From assembly GCA_013695775.1 (NCBI GenBank), contig JACCZV010000206.1:1-7720 (forward strand): DNA of 7,720 bases, written 5' to 3'. The notes beneath the pieces were generated by a model. It saw nothing but the letters and a program-made list of their open reading frames with translations. It did no database searches and had not been told where the DNA came from. Within the stretch, counting starts at the first letter, position 1, and every line of letters begins with the position of its first letter. The stretch comes from Chitinophagales bacterium. Its GTDB lineage: Bacteria > Bacteroidota > Bacteroidia > Chitinophagales > UBA10324. A program made the position numbers and the translations under genes. Below are positions 1-6,017 of this stretch, piece by piece.

Positions 1-2
1 TC

Positions 3-1841
3 GCCCTGGCATATTCTCCCTGGACCATATCCTATCCAGCTCCCTCCACATTAAATCCGTTAAATGCGATCTATGGGCCGTGGCACGATGTAGACCCCTC
101 GGTGCCGCCTTTCGGAACAGTAGCTTTTGGAACTTTCGGAACTGCACCAAACAGGTTTTTTGTATATAATTTTTGCAGTGTACCTATGTTTCAATGCAAT
201 GATACCTTATTTACGGGCCAGATAATTTTGTTTGAAGGGACGAACATTATTGAAACAAACATCGGAGAAAAACGCTTATGCCCAACCTGGAATTCTCAGG
301 CTGCCATCCATGGATTGCAGGATTCTACCGGTACAGTAGCAGTTATTGTTCCTGGTCGAAATTTCCCAGAGGTGTGGACCGCATTTAACGAAGGCACCCG
401 ATTTACACCCAATGGTAATTCTTATGATATTACATCTGTTCCTTATGCACCGGTTCCTTTCGCGGTAGGAGGTCTTGTTTGGAAAGATGAAAACGGCCTT
501 GAAGTAGGCAGCGGCTTTGATGTAACGGTAAATCCAGATTCTACTACACAATATATCGCGACACTTGCTTCATGTGGCTTTTCTTCCGATACATTGACGA
601 TCACTGTCGGAAGTGTCGCTGCTGAGCTTTTTGCTACCAATATTTCCTGCGCTTCAAGCAATGATGGGTCGGTGCTGGCTGACCCTGTTGGAAATTTTCC
701 TCCTTATAACTATGTATGGATAGATGCGAGCGGGGATACGCTGCAGGTAAACTCAAGTAGCTCTTCTGATTCTCTGATCAATATTACATCGGGCACTTAT
801 TTAGTAACTATAACGGACAGCGGGGGTTGCGTTTCGTCATACAATATTACTGTAGGGAGCAATCCCTTTAATGCAGCCTTCACTATATCTCCGGCATTAA
901 TCTGTTTTAATGATGAGGTTAGTTTTACCAATAATTCAGAAGGTGATAATCTTTCTTATAATTGGTTATTTGGCGATGGAACCTCAAGTGACCTAGAAAA
1001 TGCTTCACATATTTATGATGCGCCCGGCACATATGAAGTTCAGCTGGTGATATCGGGGCAGGCCGGATGTATTGACACTGTAACGCAGCAGCTCCAGGTC
1101 TATCCCAATATATTGCCCGGCTTTAGTGTATCTGATGCCCCCTATTGTGTGGGAAACGAGATCTCCTTTACGGATGTCTCTGTGGGCAACGCAGGTCTAT
1201 GGGAATGGGATTTCGGAGATGGTACTACCTCCACAGTTCAGAATCCTACTCATACATATTCAGTCCCTGACACTTTTCTTGTTCATCTCACAGTCACTGA
1301 TAATTTTTGTGGGCAGGGGGAATTCAGCACATTCATCGTGGTTAATACTATACCGACGCCCCAATTAAGAGAAGATACGATTTTGTGCACCAATGAGCCA
1401 TTGATCTTATCAGCAAACGCAGCGGGTACTTCGTATTTATGGTCGACAGGTGATACCAGCCCCACCATTTCTGTTCCTGCTCCTGAAGAAACCACTAACT
1501 ATTCCGTCATCGTTGATAATTATGGTTGTATTGGAACAGACAGTGTGCTGATTTCAATTGATTGTGTATTTGGGTTGCCGTCAGCTTTTTCTCCCAACGG
1601 GGATGGAAAAAATGACCTGCTTCATCCGCTGGGAAGCCTCTTGAGTGATTATCAAATGATCATCTATAACAGATGGGGGCAGGAAGTGTATAACCGAAGA
1701 ACCAACAACTTACTGGAGGGTTGGGATGGACAATTAAACGGAGAGCCGCAGGAGATGGGGGTTTATGTATTTATAATCAATGCCACTTTCGTAAGCGGTG
1801 AGTCATTTTCAAAAACCGGAAATATAACTCTAGTCAGATAG
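3..1841 (+). CDS. Large secreted adhesin-like protein with PKD repeats and a type IX secretion (type B) sorting domain; 5' end missing
   Basis: The frame is open from base 3, so the gene starts before the window; 612 residues are visible. Numbering from base 3, residues 1-138 resemble the nidogen/lectin-like module common in Bacteroidota surface proteins (F-x-V-x-N-F, G-Q-I-x-L-F-E, a central C-P-T-W). An Ig-like stretch covers about 150-205 and an SprB-like repeat about 208-284 (PPYNYVW, GTYLVTITDSGGC). Two PKD domains follow at about 290-369 (WLFGDGT at 321) and 372-449 (WDFGDGT at 402), then an Ig-like segment to about 520. The last 90 residues are a CHU_C / gliding-motility-type C-terminal domain: AFSPNGDGKND at 528-538, YNRWGQ near 555, GWDG at 573 and a GNITLVR end. 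In known systems this domain directs export through the type IX secretion system and surface attachment or release. A role as an extracellular adhesin or matrix protein is inferred. A GTG at 102 is internal, since homologous-looking sequence continues upstream of it. Confidence 0.95.
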   Translation, partial: ALAYSPWTISYPAPSTLNPLNAIYGPWHDVDPSVPPFGTVAFGTFGTAPNRFFVYNFCSVPMFQCNDTLFTGQIILFEGTNIIETNIGEKRLCPTWNSQAAIHGLQDSTGTVAVIVPGRNFPEVWTAFNEGTRFTPNGNSYDITSVPYAPVPFAVGGLVWKDENGLEVGSGFDVTVNPDSTTQYIATLASCGFSSDTLTITVGSVAAELFATNISCASSNDGSVLADPVGNFPPYNYVWIDASGDTLQVNSSSSSDSLINITSGTYLVTITDSGGCVSSYNITVGSNPFNAAFTISPALICFNDEVSFTNNSEGDNLSYNWLFGDGTSSDLENASHIYDAPGTYEVQLVISGQAGCIDTVTQQLQVYPNILPGFSVSDAPYCVGNEISFTDVSVGNAGLWEWDFGDGTTSTVQNPTHTYSVPDTFLVHLTVTDNFCGQGEFSTFIVVNTIPTPQLREDTILCTNEPLILSANAAGTSYLWSTGDTSPTISVPAPEETTNYSVIVDNYGCIGTDSVLISIDCVFGLPSAFSPNGDGKNDLLHPLGSLLSDYQMIIYNRWGQEVYNRRTNNLLEGWDGQLNGEPQEMGVYVFIINATFVSGESFSKTGNITLVR

Positions 1842-1873
1842 CTTTAATTTGTGTGAATATAATAACAACAACT

Positions 1874-2266
1874 ATGAAATTACTCTTAATCATTTTGTGG
1901 AACATCTGCTTTTTTATTTCCCTTACAAATGCTCAAATGAAGTCAGGGCTTCTCGACGGAAAGAAATATTCTGTTGAGATGTATGTTGGAAAGGAAAAAG
2001 ATACCCATGAACAACTGAGCTTCAGCAATGGAATCATGGATTTTCTACAGAGTACTAAATACGGCTTTGTACCGGATGAATATAAGTTCAAACAAAAAAA
2101 TGATTCTACCTATACGTTTTTAACTATAAGCAGGAGTAAAAAAAATGGTGTGATGACATGGGAGGGGAAAATTGTAAATGACGACATTGAAGGTACCTGC
2201 ATCTGGACGAGGCTTGTCGAAAATCCGGTGAACTATACCTTTAAAGGAAAGATGATTGAAGAATAA
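1874..2266 (+). CDS. Small secreted protein of unknown function
   Basis: This encodes 130 residues if translated from the ATG at 1874. That start gives a compact signal peptide (MKLLLIILWNICFFISLTNA, probable cleavage before Gln21) with one lysine and a long hydrophobic core. The in-frame GTG at 1853 would add seven polar residues in front of it and is less likely. There is no lipobox cysteine, so the mature product of about 110 residues should be a soluble periplasmic or exported protein. It alternates hydrophobic and polar residues, as in a small beta-sheet or lipocalin-like fold, with L-D-G-K near the mature start and T-W-E-G-K-I followed by I-E-G-T near the end. I recall similarly patterned small secreted proteins in Bacteroidota without assigned function, but cannot confirm membership. 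It begins 32 bp after the adhesin-like gene and could be cotranscribed with it. No Shine-Dalgarno sequence is visible. Confidence 0.75.
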   Translation: MKLLLIILWNICFFISLTNAQMKSGLLDGKKYSVEMYVGKEKDTHEQLSFSNGIMDFLQSTKYGFVPDEYKFKQKNDSTYTFLTISRSKKNGVMTWEGKIVNDDIEGTCIWTRLVENPVNYTFKGKMIEE

Positions 2267-2286
2267 CTCCGATATGCAAATTCCGA

Positions 2287-2369
2287 TTTGTCATTATTCC
2301 GTTTGAAATGATAAAAGGTTTAAATGCTTTGTCATCCCGTTAAATTCTACTTTGTCGTCCCCTCTAAAT
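2287..2369 (+). repeat. Three imperfect copies of a TTTGTC(A/G)T...AAAT motif
   Basis: Copies begin at 2287 (TTTGTCATTATTCCGTTTGA then AAT), 2328 (TTTGTCATCCCGTTAAAT) and 2351 (TTTGTCGTCCCCTCTAAAT). The last two are the most alike and are separated by five bases. The first copy also forms a 9-bp AT-rich stem (2287-2295 with 2307-2315, one G-T pair). They sit between the small secreted protein gene and the fbp promoter region. They could be decayed intergenic repeats or a regulator binding array; the sequence does not decide between these. Confidence 0.4.
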
Positions 2370-2411
2370 GAATTGCTTGATATTGGAATGTGAATGTAAT
2401 AATGGCCACAG

Positions 2412-2438
2412 TTTGAAAGAAGTTATTTTTTATATTTG
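2412..2438 (+). promoter_or_regulatory. Candidate Bacteroidota-type promoter for fbp
   Basis: TATATTTG at 2431-2438 matches the Bacteroidota -7 consensus TAnnTTTG exactly, 56 bp before the fbp start codon. A TTTG at 2412-2415 could be the -33 element, but only 15 bases separate the two, shorter than the usual 17-23. The -7 match is therefore the stronger part of the call. Transcription would begin just before or inside the palindrome at 2447-2473. Confidence 0.45.
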
Positions 2439-2446
2439 CAATACCC

Positions 2447-2473
2447 AATGCGATTCCAGCTGGACTTCGCATT
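2447..2473 (+). promoter_or_regulatory. Nested palindrome in the fbp leader (operator, leader hairpin or terminator-like element)
   Basis: Outer arms AATGCGA (2447-2453) and TCGCATT (2467-2473) are perfectly complementary and enclose a perfect 10-base palindrome, TCCAGCTGGA (2455-2464). Only one unpaired base lies on the left and two on the right. As RNA this folds into a 7-bp stem, a small internal loop and a short upper stem. A T-rich stretch (TTATTTTT) follows, so it also looks like a factor-independent terminator or attenuator. It ends 21 bases before the fbp ATG. Which role applies cannot be told from sequence. Confidence 0.5.
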
Positions 2474-2494
2474 TATTTTTAAACTTCACCTCAC

Positions 2495-3544
2495 ATGAAA
2501 AGTTTACGAAAGGTCATTACTCTCGATGAGTTTATTTTTCAAAATGAAAAAGATTTCCCATTTGCCACAGGTGAGTTAAGTGGCCTTCTTCGGGATATTG
2601 GCTTTGCTGCAAAAATTGTGAACCGGGAAGTAAACAAAGCCGGCCTGGTGGATATTCTGGGAACAACAGGCATCAACAATACTACAGGCGATGAGGTAAA
2701 GAAGCTTGACATGTTTGCCAATGAGCAATTCATCTCTGCCTTGCAGGTGAGTGGTGAATGCTGCGGCATGGCTTCGGAAGAAAATGATGATTTTGTCCCG
2801 ATCACCACAGAAGATTCAAGAAATGCTAAGTATGTTGTAACGCTTGATCCGCTCGACGGATCCTCTAATATTGATGTGAATGTTGCAATAGGAACGATCT
2901 TCAGCATTTACCGCCGGCAGTCATTTTTCGGCCCCTGCAGGTTAGAAGATTTTCTTCAGCGGGGATCGAGGCAAGTAGCCGCAGGCTATATCATTTACGG
3001 TTCTTCAACAATGATGGTTTATACCACCGGCAACGGTGTAAATGGATTTACCCTTGATCCCTCAATAGGGGAATTTTGTCTTTCACATCCCAATATAAAA
3101 TCTCCTGACAAGGGAAAGATATACTCTGTCAATCAGGGTAATTATTTAAAGTTTGAGCAGCCCGTGAAGGAATATATAACCTATTGTCAGTCGGAAGATA
3201 AGCCCTCTAATAGACCCTATTCGTTACGATACATTGGTTCTCTGGTAGGCGACATTCACCGCAACCTGATGTATGGCGGAATTTTTATGTACCCATCTAC
3301 GCGGAGCGCAATTCAGGGCAAACTGCGTTTGCTATATGAATGCTTCCCAATGGCATTTATTGTAGAGCAGTCAGGAGGTAAAGCCATTGATGGCACCAGA
3401 CGGATCCTTGATATTGATCCAATGGAACTGCATCAGCGCTCACCTGTATTCATGGGCTCTCGCGAAATGGTAGATAAGGTGGAGGAATACATGAAAGGCT
3501 CCATGAAAGTAACCCCAATAGCAGCCTTCGCAGTTACAGTTTAA
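2495..3544 (+). CDS. fbp: Fructose-1,6-bisphosphatase, class I
   Basis: The cytoplasmic enzyme hydrolyses fructose 1,6-bisphosphate to fructose 6-phosphate and phosphate, the committed step of gluconeogenesis. At 349 residues it is slightly longer than the usual 330-340. The metal site is intact: the acidic pair in ASEEND (Glu95, Glu96), DPLDGSSNID with Asp118 and Asp121, and Glu282 in the family signature GKLRLLYECFPMA (275-287). Substrate residues are visible as Asn213, Tyr217, Arg245-Tyr246, Tyr266 and Lys276. The AMP allosteric site known from mammalian and E. coli enzymes also appears kept: ATGEL near 24-28, Lys112-Tyr113 and Arg140. AMP inhibition is therefore likely. The cysteine-bearing redox insert of chloroplast forms is absent. 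The ATG at 2495 gives a normal N-terminus. The gene stands alone, with 228 bp before it and 108 bp after it, and probably uses the promoter at 2431. Confidence 0.98.
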   Translation: MKSLRKVITLDEFIFQNEKDFPFATGELSGLLRDIGFAAKIVNREVNKAGLVDILGTTGINNTTGDEVKKLDMFANEQFISALQVSGECCGMASEENDDFVPITTEDSRNAKYVVTLDPLDGSSNIDVNVAIGTIFSIYRRQSFFGPCRLEDFLQRGSRQVAAGYIIYGSSTMMVYTTGNGVNGFTLDPSIGEFCLSHPNIKSPDKGKIYSVNQGNYLKFEQPVKEYITYCQSEDKPSNRPYSLRYIGSLVGDIHRNLMYGGIFMYPSTRSAIQGKLRLLYECFPMAFIVEQSGGKAIDGTRRILDIDPMELHQRSPVFMGSREMVDKVEEYMKGSMKVTPIAAFAVTV

Positions 3545-3652
3545 TTGTTTTGCATGGAGCTTAACGGTGAAGTAGGATGGAGAAAGACCGTGATAGCTAC
3601 TTATCATTTCCTATTTAAAAACTACTCTTGTTAGATTAAGTCACCATTATAT

Positions 3653-5128
3653 ATGATTAAAAATCGTGATTATCAATTTTGGCATAGAGTATTCTATTCT
3701 TTTGGAATTCTCTTGATTGTTTCGATTTGGATTACCATTTACACTGAAAATTATTTATTCCTAATTATTCCTGCTGCCATATTATTTACCTATTTGTCAG
3801 TGAATGATTTCAGATTTATTTACTTCCTACTGATCTGTTGCTTACCTCTTTCAATTGAACATCAATTTCCGAGCGGATTTTCAACGGACATTCCATCTGA
3901 ACCGCTTATGGTCTGTTTGATGTTTTTATTTTTTGCCTATGTGCTTACCAAAGTCGATCAATTACCAAAAGACTTTTTTTTTCATACTATCATTATATTT
4001 ACCATTATCCATTTAATATGGGCTTACCTAGCGACTATTTATTCTCAGAACAGCTTCACTTCAATCAAATTCTCTCTTGCCAAAACGTGGTACATTATCA
4101 CTTTCGTCTTTGTAACTGGCATACTGATAAAAAATGAAAAGCATTTCCGAACTTTTTTCTGGTGCCTGTTTATACCACTGCTGTTTACGGTTGTCTACAC
4201 ACTAATTAGACATAGCCGCTCTGATTTTTCATTTGAAACAGTAAATTATCAGATGCTTCCTTTTTTTAGAAATCATGTTAGTTATGCTGTGATGATGGGA
4301 TTAGTAGTACCTTTTAATGTTCTTGCAATATCCTGGTATCCCCGAAAATCTTTCAAGCAAAGGTTTCTTATCTTTTCACTTATTATTATCCTGATAGCTG
4401 TTTATTTTGCTTACACACGGGCAATCTGGATTGCATTGGCAGCAGCCGTGATTATAATTCCAATAATAAAAAAGGGATGGCTGAAGTATTTTCTCTACAC
4501 TGGTTTTGCTTCAATATTGATCTTCGTTTTTTACATGGGTTATCACAATAATTACCTTGATTATGCTCCTAATTATGAGCAGACCATCTACCATAATGAT
4601 CTTGATGAGCATTTGAAATCTACATTCGAAGGAAAAGATGTTTCGAGCGCTGAAAGAATTTATCGCTGGATAGCCGGCAGTAAGATGTGGATGCAGCATC
4701 CGCTGGTGGGTTATGGCCCAGGGAATTTTTATAACTTCTATAAGGAATTCACTGTTACGAGCTTTACTACTTATGTAAGTGATAATCCTGAGAAATCTTC
4801 AGTTCATAATTACTTTCTCCTGATATTGGTAGAGCAGGGAATGACAGGGCTGATGATTTTTACCATTCTATTGTTTGTTGTTTTAACCAGGGGTCAAAAA
4901 ATTTACCTTCAGACAGAAAGCAAGGCAGAAAAAAATTATGTAATGGCGCTTCTTGTATGCATCATTATTCTCGTAATTAATTTGATGCTGAATGATTTGA
5001 TTGAAGCAGATAAGACGGGCTCAATATATTTTATCTGTATAGCGTTATTGGTGAATCAGGATATTGAAAACAGAAATTTACTTCAGCGCAACTATAATGA
5101 TGTTATGAGAAAAAATGCTTTGAGCTGA
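3653..5128 (+). CDS. O-antigen ligase/polymerase family membrane protein (Wzy/WaaL-like)
   Basis: This 491-residue inner-membrane protein has about 12-13 hydrophobic segments (around residues 13-31, 33-50, 53-69, 83-99, 107-127, 144-158, 167-185, 207-227, 236-271 probably as two, 275-296, 384-411, 424-446 and 453-465). A large, probably periplasmic loop spans 298-384. The loop and next helix carry the Wzy_C-type signature: RIYRW at 335, HPLVGYGPGNF at 349-359, and VHNYFLLILVEQGMTGL at 384-400. Members polymerise O-antigen or capsule repeat units, or ligate glycan to lipid A core or to protein; sequence alone does not separate these. No glycosyltransferase or flippase gene is next to it, so its substrate is unknown. 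A run of nine T bases (3974-3982) encodes part of Phe108-110. The ATG at 3653 leads directly into a charged N-terminus and the first membrane segment. There is no clear promoter match or Shine-Dalgarno sequence upstream. Confidence 0.9.
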   Translation: MIKNRDYQFWHRVFYSFGILLIVSIWITIYTENYLFLIIPAAILFTYLSVNDFRFIYFLLICCLPLSIEHQFPSGFSTDIPSEPLMVCLMFLFFAYVLTKVDQLPKDFFFHTIIIFTIIHLIWAYLATIYSQNSFTSIKFSLAKTWYIITFVFVTGILIKNEKHFRTFFWCLFIPLLFTVVYTLIRHSRSDFSFETVNYQMLPFFRNHVSYAVMMGLVVPFNVLAISWYPRKSFKQRFLIFSLIIILIAVYFAYTRAIWIALAAAVIIIPIIKKGWLKYFLYTGFASILIFVFYMGYHNNYLDYAPNYEQTIYHNDLDEHLKSTFEGKDVSSAERIYRWIAGSKMWMQHPLVGYGPGNFYNFYKEFTVTSFTTYVSDNPEKSSVHNYFLLILVEQGMTGLMIFTILLFVVLTRGQKIYLQTESKAEKNYVMALLVCIIILVINLMLNDLIEADKTGSIYFICIALLVNQDIENRNLLQRNYNDVMRKNALS

Positions 5129-5407
5129 GCTTCTTTCTGAATCAAACAATACAATCTTTATAAAAAAAAGATAACACTCCAGCTAAGCCTCCTTACCATA
5201 TTTTTTTAAATCCATTCACCTCAATAAATGACCTCTGAATTCGTATTGCGGTGAAGCTAGTGGATTGCATCAGTTGCATTTCAGAGGACAGATTCACTCG
5301 TCAAACTCTTGTTTTTTAATCTTTTCAGCCATAGCCTCCTGTTAAAGATTTTAGATTAAGGACTGATATTTTCCTATACTCTGTTAAACTTAGTCTCCTT
5401 GATTATT
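5129..5407. other. Convergent intergenic region, no gene supported
   Basis: The 279-bp gap lies between the 3' ends of the ligase/polymerase gene and rnhA. It holds a weak A/T-rich stem (ATCTTT with AAAGAT, about 5154-5172) and an 8-bp inverted repeat (CCTCTGAA at 5232-5239, TTCAGAGG at 5280-5287) with a 40-base loop. On the minus strand there is a 12-codon reading frame preceded by AGGAGG (5340 down to 5294). None of these is a convincing terminator, although the setting calls for termination of both genes. Confidence 0.4.
5232..5287. repeat. Inverted repeat with 8-bp arms between convergent genes
   Basis: CCTCTGAA at 5232-5239 is exactly complementary to TTCAGAGG at 5280-5287. The 40-base interval contains TTGCAT twice in close succession (around 5265-5279). 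The long loop and lack of a T run argue against a classical terminator. It could be a weak bidirectional termination structure or chance. Confidence 0.25.
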
Positions 5408-5914
5408 TTACATGAAATTTAAATTGCCAACATCCTTCGCTGCATTAAAGCCGGCATCTTCCTGCAACACTCCGAAACGTATAGCACTAACTGCAAGCTC
5501 ATCACAGCGTTCATTTTCCGGATGTGACGCATGTCCTTTCACCCATTCAAACTTAACATCATGCTTTCTATAAAGCTGGAGCAATCGCTGCCAGAGATCA
5601 GGATTCTTCACCTTTTTCCACCCCTTTTTTTCCCAATTAAAAAGCCATCTTAGATTTATAGCTTCAGTTACGTATTTCGAATCACTAACTACTACCACTT
5701 TACTACCTTCATTTTTCAAAGCCTCCAATCCTTTGATCACGGCCATCAGCTCCATGCGATTATTCGTTGTTTTTGCAAATCCCCCGGATATTTCCTTTAA
5801 TAAATTTCCTGCTTTAAGAATGATTCCATAGCCACCACGCCCTGGATTTCCACTGCATGCTCCATCGGTATAGATGTAAATAGTTTGGGTTGAAGTATCA
5901 ATAGCAGAGCTCAT
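5408..5914 (-). CDS. rnhA: Ribonuclease HI
   Basis: This cytoplasmic endonuclease cleaves the RNA strand of RNA:DNA hybrids during replication and R-loop removal. The product is 168 residues, a little longer than the 155 of E. coli. The full active site is present: Asp17 in YTDGACSGNPG, Glu55 in NNRMELMAVIKGLEAL, Asp78 in VVSDSKYV, and His128 and Asp138 in WVKGHASHPENERCDELA. The basic helix region, with W-E-K-K-G-W-K-K around 94-101, corresponds to the hybrid-binding protrusion of the E. coli enzyme. About 20 residues follow the catalytic core and are not recognisable. The ATG at 5914 places the first beta strand at residue 11, as is usual. The gene is convergent with the ligase/polymerase gene and divergent from the lipoprotein gene, so it is transcribed alone, probably from the -7 element at 5925-5932. 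Confidence 0.98.
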   Translation of the reverse strand: MSSAIDTSTQTIYIYTDGACSGNPGRGGYGIILKAGNLLKEISGGFAKTTNNRMELMAVIKGLEALKNEGSKVVVVSDSKYVTEAINLRWLFNWEKKGWKKVKNPDLWQRLLQLYRKHDVKFEWVKGHASHPENERCDELAVSAIRFGVLQEDAGFNAAKDVGNLNFM

Positions 5915-5924
5915 TAGTCTTCAC

Positions 5925-5932
5925 CAAAGTTA
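5925..5932 (-). promoter_or_regulatory. Candidate -7 element for rnhA
   Basis: On the minus strand this reads TAACTTTG, an exact TAnnTTTG match, ending 10 bases before the rnhA ATG. No good -33 TTTG is seen at the expected distance. The predicted leader would be only a few bases long. It overlaps the plus-strand element at 5931-5938. Confidence 0.4.
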
Positions 5933-5938
5933 GTTTTG
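5931..5938 (+). promoter_or_regulatory. Candidate -7 element for the propeller lipoprotein gene
   Basis: TAGTTTTG is an exact TAnnTTTG match on the plus strand, about 80 bases before the ATG at 6018. It shares its TA (5931-5932) with the minus-strand element for rnhA. No -33 element is evident, and AT-rich sequence nearer the gene could hold another promoter. Confidence 0.3.
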
Positions 5939-6017
5939 TTAATAATAGTTTATAGAATTCCTCTCTCATTAGTTCACAATTGATTGAGGTAGATTAATTT
6001 TAATTCAATTTTTACTC

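Noticed and set aside
102..104. GTG as start codon of the left-edge gene
   Set aside because: The frame is open to the window edge with continuous domain-like sequence upstream, and no signal peptide follows the GTG.
1853..1873. GTG at 1853 as start of the small secreted protein
   Set aside because: It would add seven polar residues ahead of an already complete signal peptide that begins at the ATG at 1874.
2287..2315. 9-bp stem as terminator of the small secreted protein gene
   Set aside because: The stem is AT-rich with a G-T pair and an 11-base loop, and no T run follows it.
2539..2907. 122-codon minus-strand frame inside fbp
   Set aside because: It is fully antisense to conserved FBPase sequence, including the DPLDGSSNID metal site, so it is a shadow frame.
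2495..5128. fbp and the ligase/polymerase gene as one functional operon
   Set aside because: They are 108 bp apart, their functions are unrelated, and the gap offers no sign of translational coupling.
5154..5172. ATCTTT/AAAGAT stem after the ligase/polymerase gene as a terminator
   Set aside because: Six A/T-rich pairs would be unstable and no T run follows the stem on the plus strand.
3631..5360. Exact 10-mer TTAGATTAAG at 3631 and 5351
   Set aside because: Many 10-base matches are expected by chance in a window this size, and the flanks do not match.
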